Shown here: positions 21,723-34,336 of the stretch, piece by piece
Layout of the letters: each line of letters starts with the position of its first letter
Position numbering within the stretch: the first letter of the stretch is position 1
DNA from: Calcarisporiella thermophila CBS 279.70
Lineage: Eukaryota > Calcarisporiellomycota
Length of the DNA: 64,000 nucleotides
NCBI RefSeq assembly: GCF_041956535.1
Contig: NW_027192206.1
Coordinates: 291,149-355,148, forward strand
Direction of reading: 5' to 3'
Notes under the pieces: model-generated
What the model was told of the DNA's origin: nothing
The model's input: only the letters and a program-made list of their open reading frames with translations
Databases searched by the model: none
Translations under genes and position numbers: made by a program

Positions 21723-24700
21723 TCAAGCTTGACTAACAAAAATGTGATGTAAAAGCTCGCGTGCGAAAGGACGTTCTTCGTAATTGCTATGAAAAACAAA
21801 AATATCAATGTTTTGTCCAACATTATTGTGTTTATCGTAACCAAAGCTTACATTTTAAATGTCTGCCCTAAGAAATCGCGTGCTTCTTCAGATATTTCTG
21901 GGGGTATCTCCGGGGCCGTGTACGAACCGATTTTGAAAATTGCTTGCATTTGCGTGCAAGTTGGCCAAGGATGCACTCCAGAAAACATTTCGATTACTAG
22001 ACAACCTAGAGACCAGATATCAGCTTTGCATGTATATTGCGTCTGCTTCACTGCCTCTGGTGCCATCCAGAACGCACTGCCTTGAAGTGAAGGTCGGCTC
22101 GCACCAGAAACCGAGATTAGGTCTAGATGATCATATTGAGCTATAGTAAAATTCATGAATCGAACAAAAGTTGACTCTATACATACCGTCTTCCATTTTT
22201 TTGGAAATTCCAAAATCGGATATTTTGACTCTCCCCTTATTATCGACAAGTGTATTCGCGCCTTTTATATCACGGTGAATAATATCACGTTCATGCAGGT
22301 AGTTAAGTCCCTGAAGGATCTGCTTAACAAACGAGCGTACTAAAGGCTCTTCAAAAGGTCCATAGTCAACAAGCAAGCCTGCGACCGATCCACCAGGAAC
22401 GTATTCAAGAAAAATGTATAGATGTGAATCATCGCAACTTGAACCTTTAAGGAAAAAATGTAGTTATCCATGCATCTATATTCTAAGTAAAAATAAAATA
22501 CCTAAATATTGCACAATGTTTTCGTGGTGAAGATGTTGCAATAATGAGATCTCTCGCTGAAGGGCATCAAGCTAACAAAAATAAAAAGATCAGCACACGT
22601 AAAAAAAATTCAGCATTCAAAGAATCAAAAATACAACTAACCATAGATCGTTTTCTTTTTACGCTATTTGAATTAGCATTGGGCAGTTCGACTTGTTTTA
22701 CCGCCATTAATTCCCCACTCAAAGCATTCAGACCCAAAAAAACGTCACTAAATGTGCCTCGACCAATAAGCGCCCCCTTCATCCATTTTAATGGCGCATT
22801 ATTCGAGTGGCTATTCTCTTCAGTTTCCTCTTCGCTTTTATGCTCTGAGGAAATATCAACTAGGGTACTTGCAAGAGAAAGGTTCTTTGGGTTGGTATCG
22901 TTCTTCTTTTCTTCAATAGAATCATTTTCTAGCGATGAAATGCCTTTCCCATCAGGTGATACATCTTCGACAGTTTCTACCAAATCAGGTGGAAGCTGCA
23001 TAGAACCTTCATTCCCTGAAGTGCTCGGGGAGGGTGTATCCATGTTTGCTTTTTGCAAATTTTCCTCCTCTTCTGATTCGCAAACTTTATGCCACACAGT
23101 TGCTTGAGGTTGTGTTGTTTGATTTTCCCCTTCAATTCCAAGGCCATTAAAGAGGGCTGATTTCCGCAAGATTGAGTTGCGATTCGCTTCTTCAAGGATA
23201 TCTTTGCGATGCCCGGGAAAGAATTCAGCCAGATTTGAAGATATAAGCTCACTTGGTGGCCTTTCACCTATAAACGTTGGTCGCAAATGATCGGCCTCAT
23301 CAGCATCTACACTTGTGACATATGCAACTGCACCAGCGTTGTTATTGTTGGATCCGTTATCTGCGGCTCCATCTTCCATTGATAGACCACCATTCGTACC
23401 CGTAGTTCCTCCCTTCACAGCTTCGGATTTTCCTGCATCATTTTTACCCCAACGGAATCCTCCCATCATCCTATTAAGACTGCGAGGCGAAAGTGGCATA
23501 GATGAAGCAGGAGCCGCTTGAACAGGGCTTGAATTAGTATTCGGAGATGGAAGACGACGATACGGGTGAGAATTTGGATAGTTAGCTGAACCCAGGCGTC
23601 TGAATTCGCTATGGGTTACAAAGAGATGCTTCTTGCGCAAGATCAACCGATCACGCTCTGGACGATCTACAGATTTACAAATGTCTACGAGTTCATCTTC
23701 ACGAATAATTCGAGCTATTTCAAATAAAATTGAGTAAACTTTTTGATATATGTAAAAGGGCATTAAGATTGATATTTTACGAGCTCCGGTTTCACTGGAG
23801 TTCACGAAAATAGAATATTTATCTGTCTCATCATCGCAGATGCCGAATTTTCGCAACACTTTTGCAAGGATGGATTTGGCATCACTCACGTCGCTAACAT
23901 TTACTACACGCGTCTGACCGTCATCGCCAATAACTCGGACACAACGCTAAATGTATATAAGTTGCTATCTATGTAAAAGAAAGGTCTTTTATAATTTTGT
24001 CGTACCTGTTTAACAGACTCTAAAGACATTATATCGCCTTCCGCAGAACTCCGCTTAGATTATAGAAGATTCAGATCAAAAGAGAATACAAATATAACAA
24101 TAGCTTTAATTATAACCTTTGTAGCAACACCTTTGGGAGATGTTGGCTCAATTACTGATTGCGCGTTTCCACTTGTATTTGCCTTTCGTTTCGAATCAGA
24201 ACGTGATAGCAAGCGAGTAAGCGAGTGTGATCGATGTACGGAAGGTAATGGCTTTTCTCGCTTTACAGTGGAAGTAGATACAGTAGGACCCGCAGGACGT
24301 GGAGGAAGAGGAGTGGTATTACAATCAGTGGTATCATGAAATGGAATGAGTTTCTGTGAAGGCAAGATGGGGGGAAAAAGTCAATATACTTATACTTATG
24401 ATTGAAATTAAAAATCCCATGTTAAAACCTTTGCATCTGATCTGAGACTAGTGCACTCACGCCTTAGAGACCGTACAGCTGTAAGAATACGCACACGCTC
24501 GCCCACAGTAGGTATTTCCAGTTGTTTCAAAAATGTATAGTCAACATCTAGTAGCACCTTGCCAGTCACTCCATTCTCTACCAAAAAAGAAATAGTAAGT
24601 AAACCATCATGTAATAAATAATCGTTAACTTTCTAACCTATGAAATCTCTGTCTCGTGTTCCAAATCCACGCTCACGCAGCCATTGAGCTACCTGTTCTT

Positions 24701-24845
24701 CTGTCCAATTTCGAACTATTTCTAGTGTAAAGTGAGAGGGAGTGTCAGAGGAAGGAGAAGGTGTAGGCGGTGTGATGGGAGGCGATTGATGAGCATTATA
24801 AACATTTTGATGAGGGAGAAGTGGTGATTTCGGTGTTGGATGCAT
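21723..24845 (-). CDS. STE11-like: MAP kinase kinase kinase, Ste11/Byr2 type
   Basis: Exons: 24638-24845, 24429-24577, 24117-24353, 24006-24053, 23781-23946, 22642-23714, 22502-22571, 22187-22444, 21852-22140 and 21723-21786, about 853 aa. It heads a MAPK cascade (pheromone, filamentation or osmotic in other fungi). The N-terminus has a Pro/Ser-rich leader and a SAM domain ([15 protein letters not shown] to TAVRSLRRE). A Ras-association/ubiquitin-like domain follows ([17 protein letters not shown] to [10 protein letters not shown]). A C-terminal kinase has the P-loop [12 protein letters not shown], the VAIK-type MAVKQVE, the catalytic loop [20 protein letters not shown] and GSAFWMAPE. The exon at 23715-23780 that an ORF caller would keep is a 66-nt intron without stop; removing it gives [15 protein letters not shown], the expected family sequence. 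The start at 24845 is the first ATG after a possible acceptor at about 24898, so an extra 5' exon is possible. Confidence 0.93.
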
Positions 24846-25370
24846 ATCATTTGACACTAAAGTAAGAGGAAGAGACAAATTGCCTGGAAAAAAAAGCGTG
24901 GAAAAGAATATTATCACCGATTTTGTTGCGCCGCAACAATTTTTTTGAAAACCGAGCTAGATGAAAATTTCTCAAGATTTGTCTGAGCTCTCTGAAATTC
25001 CCCAGCCACAAATTTAATAATGACATAATTGAAGCGCAAGTTATTATCTAATAAGATTTATTACTTTATTGCCTAATACTAGTTATTTTACATTAATTTT
25101 CCATTTGATTAATTTGTTAATGTTTATCCAGCATAGTTTATTTTACCACCAGTATTAGATGATGCATCAAGGGCTCTAGCCGGATCCTGTTTTTACAAGG
25201 CACCTCCACAGCAATATAAATTTGTATTCGAGTCGTAAATAAACTTTTTCATTTTTTACTAATAGCTTACGCTAGGGCCTTTAGTTCAAAGATTTTCACC
25301 GGGTACAATATGAATATAAAGATAATGAAAATGGTCTCTTTATGTTCTCCCTCCAGTTCACAATCCAATT
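24846..25370. other. Spacer upstream of the MAP3K and downstream of RFC1
   Basis: Both flanking genes are minus, so this holds the MAP3K promoter and the RFC1 3' end. A T-rich tract followed by AG at about 24898 (minus sense) could be an acceptor for an upstream MAP3K exon. No other gene seen. Confidence 0.4.
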
Positions 25371-28300
25371 TTACTTCCGGGACCTGCTAGCCTTTGCCTT
25401 GTTATTTTGTGGTTTTCCCTTCGTCTTAGTACCAACAAACTTAATATCGTCGCTTGTTTCAAGCTTATTTTTATCGCCTTCCTCCTCTTCTTCTTCTGCC
25501 TCACTTGCTATTAGCTCCTCATCATCAACAAAGGCTTCTTCCATATCTGGAACAAGGGACACTTTTTTATCTTTAGCAATGGCAGTCGCTTCTTGAAGAA
25601 TTGTGGGATGAGCCATTTTGTTGTACCTGATACATAAAGAGCAGATTATCATTAGTGAAAAATTATAAAAAGAAAAATATAATTAGAAACCTTCGCGTAA
25701 ATGCCGTCTTTGCCTTTGATGGTATCTTTTTTAGAACACCCTCCCCCATCATGTGAAGTTCCATTATCGAATCCCAATCCTCTTTGCTTAGATAATATTC
25801 ATCCATCATTTTAATAACCTCGTCAGCACCAGTCTAATAGATATAGGAAAATTTAATACTGATACAATGATAAAATATGACTACGTACCTCTCCATCACG
25901 AATTAAAGGGGTAGTCAATGGCGCTAGCATCATCGGGATATAGGATTGACGCAATTCATTCTTATCTCCGGATATACGCACCCTCATATGGGCTTGAATG
26001 TGCTGGAGAAGACGAAGATATTTTTGGGCTTTAGAGTTCTTGCCTAACCAACTGTTAAATAAATAATGAGTTCAAAATCTCACTTATATATAAATTAACT
26101 TGGATATGTGTTTACCCTGGGAAGTCGTATCTGCCGCCTCCCCCGCCAGCAGCAAAATAAGAAGGTCGTACACAAGAAAAATAAGCATGCACAGGCATCA
26201 GCGACCAATGCTGCTCAGAACTATTTATAGATCGTAAATCCTATATATAATATAACAATTCAAGGCCCTATATAATAACCATACCCTCGCATCAAACGGT
26301 CAATATTATCAGCATCAGATATCGAGTCTGCTGCCCTACTCAATAACTCCAAAACGGATAGTTCCATTTTCTTAGGATGATTTCCGGTGACAAACTCCGC
26401 TGCTCTAGCAGGATGCATTTTAATATAATTCTCCTAAATTACACAGAAAATATGAAATAAAAGCAGACCATAATTGTTATAAAAATATTTACTTGAATCA
26501 TTAGGGGAGCAAGGCTATAATCATGGAAGTAGAGGTCAAGTTTATCAGCAAAGGTCATATCCCTAGCCACAGACTGAGAAAGAAGACCGTTGGCAATTTT
26601 GAAGATATCAAGTTGTGTGTACTTCTCCGCAGATTTGCCACTAAGCGTAATCAAAGCAAACAATTATGTCAAAATTTTACCAGAAAGATCGAGTATATAA
26701 TAACATATACAAGGATTTTGACTCGTCATAATTCATCGATTTAGCGTCAAGCCGATAAGCAGAAAGTAAATTAATCATCTGGCGGATATCGGACTGTGTT
26801 GATGCAGCGAGTTGATCAACTGCATTCGCATCGATTTTAAGTCCCTCGCGAGTTGCAATCATCATAATTCTCGAGCGAATTTGATTCGCCATTGGCCTAA
26901 AATATAATCTTAAATTAATATGTGAAAATAGGATCCGTGAACAAAGTCATAACACCTGTGAAAACGCACATCACCGCAGCTGTTGGCTAACGTACGGATT
27001 TTCGGGGATTGCCTGTCATTACAAATGCATATAATGGGGATCTAAATAAAATAAAATAAATAGTTCATACAAGATATAAGATGCTATAAAGAACAAGTTT
27101 ACCTTTGTTTTTTTGATGAACTGGTTAAGCTGAGCTATTCCACCACGGTCCCCTGCAGACATCCCATCCACTTCATCCATTATCAGAACATGATTCTTGT
27201 TTGTCTGAGAAGTTTCAATCGCCTTTTTCTGGGCATAAAAGCCAATAAGTAAAATAAAGGTTCAACTATCAATCACAAAGTTTTAATAAATACCCCTTTC
27301 TCAGTGCTACTTTTTGGAGCTGAATAGAATTCTGTTACAATTCGGTTGTCGATCAATTCTTTCACAGTATTCTAGGACAAAGGTAAGTCTCTCATTATTA
27401 ATTAGAGTATATAGAATAGAGATACCTCTAAACTTTTCTTATTTCTAGTGTCGCTAGCATTGAGTTCTATTATCTCATACCCATTCAGCCGGGATACCAA
27501 ATGCGCAGCTGTGGTTTTGCCAATTCCAGGTGGTCCAGATATCAAAACTGCTTTATTTTTACTCCAGGTAGATCTGCCATCAGTTTTGAAGCCATTGCTA
27601 TAGCTCTCTTGCCTAATAAAAGTAAAATTTAGAACACATATCAAAATTCAAATAAATAAATAGTGCAAAATATGAGCGCACTAAAAATACTCACCAGTCT
27701 TGTAACCAATAAGATAACTTCTCAATGAGTCCTTTGTTTCCACACAATTCTTGTAGTTTTTGCGGACGATATTTATCGGTCCAGAGTTCAAAAATGCCAA
27801 GACTGAAAAAAAATTATAGTATTCAATTTAAAGACGATTATAATCAAATAACAAGAATTACCGAGTTGCTTCTTCACTTGTTGAGGCAGGGAGAAAGGTC
27901 TGATCAAGTTTTTCCGCCTTTGTCTTTTTGGTTTGCTTAGGTTGGGTGGTTTCAACAGTTTCTTCAGATTTAGCACTTGATGTACGGACAAGTTCGAAAA
28001 ATCCATCTTCATCCAATGTTTTCAGCTTCTTCGCCTTAATTACTTCCAATTTTTTAGGACCAGCATCTCGGCCTATAACCACATAAGATGTCTTGCTACT
28101 TGGCTGGCCAGTGACGCGACTTCAAGAAAGATATATTACTAGACATAAATACTTATTGAAGTACGGTATTACTTACCCTCCATAACGTTTCACAAGATCA
28201 GCTGCATCTTCACGGGTGATTGAACTCAACTCTCCGGTAAACACAAATGTTAACCCCTTATAAAAATTCAGTAAGTACTTATCAAAAACTCTCTAATAAA

Positions 28301-28841
28301 CAATACCTTCAGGCAATTGGGTGCACCCACTGGAATCTCCTTCGAGCCCAGTGCTTCAGGTGGAGCTCGATTTTTAAACATGAAGAATCTGAAAAAAATG
28401 GAAAACAAAATAAATATCAATAAAACCAAAAGTTAATGTAAACCCATACGTGGATTTTTTCTTTCCATCCTTTTCTTGCGCATTGTCTTCATCTAAATCC
28501 TTTTCCGTTGCCTCCTCACGTCTATTGGATTGATTATCCAAACTATCCGTCTTAATTTTCTTTTGTGGATTCGAACTAGTTGCTTTAGCAGAACGTTTCT
28601 TTGTACCAGATCCTTTTGATTTAGTAGCTTTCTTAATATCGCTTGTCTCTTCGAAATAGTCATCGTCATTATCCTCGAAGGCGTCAGGTGAGGGCACAGT
28701 ATCTTGATCCGCCTCCAGATCCATGCTTTCTTGTAAGGGATTTGTTTTACGACCCTTTTTTCCTTTGTCACCACCGAAAAACTCCTGGGGTGATATCAAT
28801 TCCTTTGGCTTGGCCTCTTTCTTTGCTCGCGATTTGCTCAT
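25371..28841 (-). CDS. RFC1: Replication factor C large subunit (RFC1)
   Basis: A gene of roughly 15 small exons. RFC1 is the large subunit of the clamp loader that opens PCNA on primer-template DNA in the nucleus. The N-terminal Lys/Asp/Glu-rich region starts [20 protein letters not shown] with an EFFGG near its start. A BRCT domain spans about 28320-28075 ([28 protein letters not shown]). The AAA+ core has Walker [16 protein letters not shown] (27550 region), Walker [19 protein letters not shown] (27180 region), sensor region [17 protein letters not shown], and [10 protein letters not shown]. The C-terminal RFC1 domain ([47 protein letters not shown]) ends in an acidic then basic tail. The start at 28841 is chosen; an in-frame ATG at 28862 would add seven residues. 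It is divergent from the gene at 29121. Confidence 0.95.
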
Positions 28842-29120
28842 GATTTTGAAATTTAAAATCAATTTGAATTATCCCGCGTCAAGAGAAAAAACGCGAAAAA
28901 GATAAATTGTGCCACATTTATTAGATGAATTTTTAAGTATATACAACGTGCTGAATATGCATGTTATGACTGGGAGTCGGAGAGAGGCTATTTCTCGAAT
29001 TATTGTAATAAAATCAGAACAAAGCGAGAATTCAATTGTGTTCTGCTAATCTAATTTTTTTTGGGCCCCCTTATACCTGTAAGATATAAGTTCCTATCCT
29101 AGATACCATCTCCAAGCATC

Positions 29121-29906
29121 ATGTATGCTCTCTATGGCCTCCTAGCTGTAGCTACTTTTGCCAAAACTTTATTTGCTGCGCCAACTGAAAACTTCCAATC
29201 TCACCTTGGAATTATATTACAAGGTCCTGCCATTTCCATACCCACACAAATCCATGAAACAGCTGAGGTTCCTTTCCTCCCTCATGCCGATATAAACTCG
29301 CCTTTCGGTAGCTGGCTCGGTCAAAATATTAATTTTTCCTACATTAAACCGGTTTTTGATCAACTCAACTCAACAGCACAACCGCTCATTTCAAGAGGCG
29401 AGGCTCATATTACGGTTATTACCCCGCCCGAATTCGATAACGTATTGGCTAAAACCAATCTAACTATTGAAGAAATAAATGGAATTGCGGAGCAACTTGA
29501 GATTCAAAAGCAAAATTTCGAGATCCTATGCTTAGGTCGTATTAAGCTATTGACTAAAGAAGGGGAGGTAACTAGACATTTTTTATTTCACACAGGGGAC
29601 TGTTACTAACTTATTATAACAACCAGGATATTGTCTATCAAATTATCGTCAAATCTCCTGGGCTTATTGAGATACGTAAGGAAGTCTTCCAATTATACAT
29701 AAAGAAAGGGGGCGAGGGAGCTCTTTTCGATCCCGAGGTAATTATATTGTGAACTTGTATTTTCTTACTGGCATTTAAGTATTTATCATTACTAGGCGTT
29801 TTGGCCCCATATTACCGTTGGCTTTACACAACGTGATCTTTTCATTGAAAACGACCATGTGTTTAAAGGTGCAAATGTGTGCTGGCGACCGATTTCGGAA
29901 GTCTAA
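29121..29906 (+). CDS. Secreted 2H phosphoesterase-like protein
   Basis: Three exons: 29121-29567, 29627-29737 and 29796-29906 (222 aa). The first about 20 residues (MYALYGLLAVATFAKTLFAA) form a signal peptide with a likely cleavage near AAP. The mature protein has two HxTx motifs: HITVITPPEF near residue 94 and HITVGFTQRDLF near 192. Paired H-x-T-x motifs about 100 residues apart are the hallmark of the 2H phosphoesterase fold (RNA ligase/cyclic phosphodiesterase-like), whose two His and two Thr act on 2',3'-cyclic or 2'-5' phosphodiesters. Both motifs are intact. N-glycosylation sequons occur at NFS, NST and NLT. Substrate and location outside the cell are inferred, not shown. The second intron has a short AT-rich body with an ACTAG acceptor. 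Confidence 0.75.
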
Positions 29907-30617
29907 TCGATATTTTAGATATTAAGTCAATGTTGGCTGTTGATTCTCTTATGTATTTAATACCGAAACTATTTATTTGATCTAATGATCGCGAATAAAG
30001 TTAGAAGTTCTCCAAAATAACATTGTACTGCAATAATAGACAGTTAGCTTTTAATTCTTTGCGAATATTTTCCAAACTCTCAATATAAATTAGACCATAG
30101 TGGGTACAGAATTGGGGTGGCCTACGGTTATACATGTTTAAAGCCTAGCTGAATGCATTCAGCTTATGAATCTTAGCACTATAATTGTATGTAATAGAAC
30201 TGGATCGAGTAGAATGTGATACATCCCGTATAATCGTTGAATTAATAATCTGTTAATAGTTAATAGTACAATATAACATAAATTAATATCCTACAATTAT
30301 GAAAAACCATCGTAATACTAAACCTTTCCTTTGAATGCCATCCTATAATACTTATCGTTCTATAAGCACTATAAAATGAAGCTTCAATTTATTTTTCTAT
30401 TACTGTTTGGATCGTTTAAATTTGAAGTAGACTCTTTCCCCTTGGCCAATCATTTTTATTGTGTGCAAGGCATAATCAATCTGTTTAAATATTCTAAATT
30501 GGTAGGTCGAAGTTCTGACCTCTATTTCTTTAAACAAAACAAGGCTCTCTTCTTGGATTAGTGAGCGTGTCAACTTATATAGTGGAAACAATGCACCGAA
30601 TAACGCACCGGATCGCG
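29907..30617. other. Intergenic region upstream of ATP11
   Basis: AT-rich, 711 bp. It contains a 61-codon ORF at 30376-30561 with a signal-peptide-like start (MKLQFIFLLLFGSF), but the frame has no family signature and runs to within 60 bp of the ATP11 ATG, so I do not call it a gene. An imperfect inverted stretch around 30145-30170 (AGCTGAATGCATTCAGCT) is an 18-bp palindrome. Confidence 0.4.
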
Positions 30618-31709
30618 ATGTCTGACGGGCGTTCACTAACTCAAATATTTGGAGCTTTATGGAAAGAAAGAGTAGCCAAATCGCAGCGATCGTCTTTTGC
30701 GACTGTTACTTCAAGTATAAACATTTGATTTCATTTTGCCATTATTTTAAAAAGCTAATCATGTTTTAACAATAGCAAGATTTGCTCCTGCAACGGACAC
30801 TCGGAATGCAACGATAAATTATCAATTGAAATATGCTGACAAACTTAAAATAAAGGCGGAGAGGTGATATAATATTTCCAAGAATATATACTTAAGTAAT
30901 TGACTAAAATGGCTATATATTTCAAGAGAGGGTTGCAAATCGGTTGAAGAATTGAAGCAGAAAACTATCGCGAAGCAGCGGGAGATTCAGAAAACAGCTG
31001 AAGAATTTGCGAGACTTTCAGCACGTGCAGGCTCCGCAGAAGTTGCAAGAAACCCAAATGGCAACGTGAATTTAGAGGCGAAGAAACTCCAAAACGCAAC
31101 CTCTCAAGCTCGGAAAGACCAAGTAATTACCATTTTATTTTCTCTAATTTTTTTTATTGAATAATTAATCTAAATACAACTTTACAGAGCCTTGATCAAA
31201 TTCTTAAACTAGATTTGATTGATAAAGAAGACCCAGACACCATTTCTAATATTTGGATCGAATATCACAAGGAGAAAGATGGACTCACGAGTGTTATTCC
31301 AGCAGAGACTTACGAAACACTTTATTCACGGTCAAAGCAATATCCAATGTTCCTGCTTCCGCTACCACAAGATCAAGGGATCGAATTTTATCTGCTCCAA
31401 TTCCAGTATCACCAATGTTCGTTCACTTCTCTTATAGAATATAAAACACATGGTGAAAATGCGCGCCCCCACCTTACCCTTACACACTATACAGAGCTAA
31501 TGAAATCAAAAGGCATTGTGCTAATGCGTGGTGAGATAAACGAACCTCGCATCCTTAGCTCCGACTCAGCAAGATATCTGGTTTATGCCTTACAGCAGTT
31601 TTACATCACTGGAGGCGAAGAGAAGCTAAATCTCTTGCGTGAATTCCATGAAAGACCTCAGGATTTCAAGCATGAGAAATTGATAGAGGCGATGGATAAA
31701 TTAGCGTAA
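30618..31709 (+). CDS. ATP11: ATP synthase F1 assembly factor ATP11
   Basis: Four exons: 30618-30714, 30776-30863, 30927-31122 and 31188-31709 (300 aa). Atp11 is a mitochondrial matrix chaperone that binds free F1-beta before assembly with alpha. The N-terminus is basic and hydroxylated with no acidic residue after the first few positions (SLTQIFGALWKERVAKSQRS), a presequence-like start. A Lys/Glu-rich helix follows, then the conserved C-terminal block: IWIEYHKEKDGLTSVIPAET, YPMFLLPLPQDQGIEFYLLQ, FTSLIEYKTHGENARPHLTL and EINEPRILSSD. Length and motif order match the family, and all exon phases agree. Confidence 0.95.
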
Positions 31710-32080
31710 TATCCACTAATAAAATAGATGATATTTGTGTATCCTCTTTTGATTTTCACAAATATTCTAAATATATTTCAATTCGATTGTTTATTAGATA
31801 TCCAAAATTCACTGTAAAGTGTGTATAACAGAGTAACAAAATATTTTATGTATGCTCATTATACATTTTTTGTTCCTTTAAATCAGTGATGCAATCACAT
31901 AATTTTGATAGCTTAGATATCATCCCACAAGTGAAAATAGCAATATGAGTTAATTGAGCTATAATGAGGCAGGAACGATAAACGACAGTATTATATCGAA
32001 ATAATCCTCCATTAAATTACAAAATTCCTTCAGACGATGGGGTAAAACCAATTAATTCTTAAAATTTGCTAAGCTATCTC
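31710..32080. other. Convergent 3' spacer, ATP11 / PEX2
   Basis: 371 bp of AT-rich sequence with several AATAAA-like strings and no supported gene. Confidence 0.45.
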
Positions 32081-33535
32081 TCAATCGCTGTTATCCTCTG
32101 ATTTATATAATACCCTATTTATCATTGAAACTGGTTTCCCACAACGCCGACACTCCCATTCATCGTCGATTGCTAATTTATTCTTAATACACCAGTAGCA
32201 ATATATGTGCCCACAGTTGGTAATATAGGGGTTATGCGCACGACATTCATTTACTCCGCGGTCGGGAGATTCCTCATGACAAATAGCACATATTTGCTCA
32301 GGTAAATTTGTATGCCTGCTAACTGCAGCAAGAGATCGTGGAAAAACACGTCTCGAAAGTTTAACTTTAAGCCGCTCGAGGTTAATTAGCGGCATTATAA
32401 AGAGCAAAAACTCCTAAAATTATAATGGCGTAATTTAGATTTTAAATCCTTCAAAAGACAAGACAATATACTCACGGTAAAAGCATGCCAGACCAGTTGA
32501 CGATTTAAAAACTCGAAGCTAACCTGACGCGTCATGTTTCTCTGAGAATACACCAGTCGCATGGACAGAACTCTGTCAATCAAAGTGCGGAATCTATATA
32601 GACACTAGTAATTAGCGACTCTCAAAATTTCTATATGGTAGTCGCACTTACTTTCCGTTATAAAGAAAGACAAGAAAATTGATTAGTGAAAGAACTCGGA
32701 AAACATTCTCTGCTCTCTGCAAAATTTTCCAGAAAAGTTTTCTAGGGTCACCCTATACACAAAATAATTGCAAAACATAAGCTGGATAAACATTCAATCA
32801 CTTATTTTGGAAGCCAGTAAAATATAAATACATCTGGACATTCACTCCACCCTTTTGAGGTCACCCAGCGAGTGATGCGATTATGAAAATACTGGCCACC
32901 AATCGTTAAAACTCCGTACATAACCCGCTGGAAATGAGTCAAAGGAGATATTTTGGCAGACGTAACTTCTACACACATAATATACATATATACATAAATA
33001 GGGTATTACAAGTTTAGCATGAGACGAAGTGAATCTTACGACTCTCTAAATGCTCTTTCTCATTTCGATAAATAAGATTTTGCAGCATAGATCCATAGGA
33101 AGCCCCGGAGTCATATACAGAGAAACGGTACAATGCTAATTGTAGAAGAGCAACCAGTTCGGGCTCATAGTTTTCTTTAAGGCTTGGCTATCAATAAAGA
33201 AATTAGGATTGAAGATTTAGAAATTTAGAAGTTTTTTTTCTTACTCTAAAAAGTGAAAACATATTCCACATCTGCTCCTTCAATAAGGAGAACAATTCAG
33301 TATCCAAAAGATCTGCATCTAACTGACTAACTCGAAGAATACGTAAATGAGGTGCTTGAAGATTACTTGCAAGCTCTGTGCGAAGTTCGCTCAAACGTTT
33401 TTGTGAATTTGCCCAACCTCGTAACCATAGAGGTGCATGGGCGATTGGAGAAGGATCATAGGTAGAGATCTCACAAGCAGATGGATTGGATGATATATTT
33501 GATGATGTAGAATTATTATATGTTACAGAAGTCAT
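32081..33535 (-). CDS. PEX2: Peroxin-2, RING-type E3 of the peroxisomal membrane
   Basis: Six exons: 33245-33535, 33040-33187, 32832-32968, 32652-32752, 32476-32593 and 32081-32413 (375 aa). Pex2 forms a RING complex with Pex10 and Pex12 that ubiquitinates the import receptor Pex5 for recycling. The N-terminal Pex2/12 domain has LRILRVSQLDADLLDTEL and FSLFRPSLKENYEPELVALL. It continues through THFQRVMYGVLTIGGQYF and LSLINFLVFLYNGKFRTLID, the hydrophobic segments expected to span the membrane. The C-terminal RING is CAICHE...NPYITNCGHIYCYWC...ECRRCGKPV. The first 45 residues are Ser/Thr/Asn-rich. The start is the only upstream ATG in frame. Confidence 0.94.
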
Positions 33536-34336
33536 GCCTAATTTTTAAAACAAGGAGTGTATGAAAATATAATAAAATAATGTTTTACGTGATTTTTATA
33601 TTATTCACACGTGAGAATTGCAAAATCGAAGATTTTATTTGGTACAATGACTAGCTTCAAATTTTCGATCAGACTTGCAAAATCAGAGGCTAACCACACC
33701 TAAGGCTAAAAATCTTCACGCTCATTTCTGGAATACTCATGATAATTTTCATGGAAGAGCTGGTCAATTTATATGAATAGACACTATCCATGCATTATTT
33801 CTGCGAAAGTGGGGTAATGAAGTCATGTTATATATGCATAACGTTGAAATCCATACGATCGATTGAGTGTAGAAAGGATTTTGAAAAAGCCAGAAAACTG
33901 CACATCGTACAATAGTATCCTAATTGAGTCAACGAATATATCCATTTATTTATTACATTTGGGATTAAGCAATTATAATTTCGTTGCGACAAATGTAGGC
34001 TCTGGACCTCAAAGTTGCGAAATAAATATTCAAACCGTTAGTGCAAATCATACAGTAACATTAACAGCATTTACAAGTAACCTTTTTTCATCTCGCAATA
34101 ATAGTCCTGTATTTCAATTCCAATAACTTCACGAGTCCTGAAGAATATGTTTTTTTATGTAAATTACGTAGGGCTAAGAAATGGTGAAGTTAATTCATAT
34201 CTACATACGACTCTGATTCAAAAGAGAGATTAATTCATTTTCAAAGCCTTGAAATTGATTACGATTTGACATGCAGATTCTCCCGCTTAGTTATAGATTT
34301 CTAGATTAATTCTTACTTTCTTTTGAGTCTTAAATA
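33536..34336. other. Divergent upstream region of PEX2 and HUL4, with an ORF relic
   Basis: The 801-bp interval holds both promoters. It also contains the ORF relic described at 33848-34126. Outside this, nothing is recognised. Confidence 0.4.
33848..34126 (+). pseudogene. Possible relic of a secreted or wall protein
   Basis: An open frame of about 92 codons without an in-frame ATG at its start. It follows a stop at 33845 and includes ISIYLLHLGLSNYNFVATNV, VGSGPQSCEINIQTV and NHTVTLTAFTSNLFSSRNN, ending SPVFQFQ. The beta-strand-like, Ser/Asn-rich sequence with a terminal SPVF resembles, by feel only, the Ig-like modules of fungal wall glycoproteins (Kre9/Knh1-type). No upstream exon with a signal peptide was found, so it may be a truncated relic or the last exon of a gene I cannot assemble. 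Function not assigned. Confidence 0.25.

Noticed and set aside
30118-30140. Short string resembling the start of 5S rRNA
   Set aside because: Similarity ends after about 15 nt and the rest does not follow the 5S sequence or fold.
30376-30561. 61-aa ORF with a signal-like N-terminus
   Set aside because: No family, composition expected of AT-rich noncoding DNA, and too close to the ATP11 start to be convincing.
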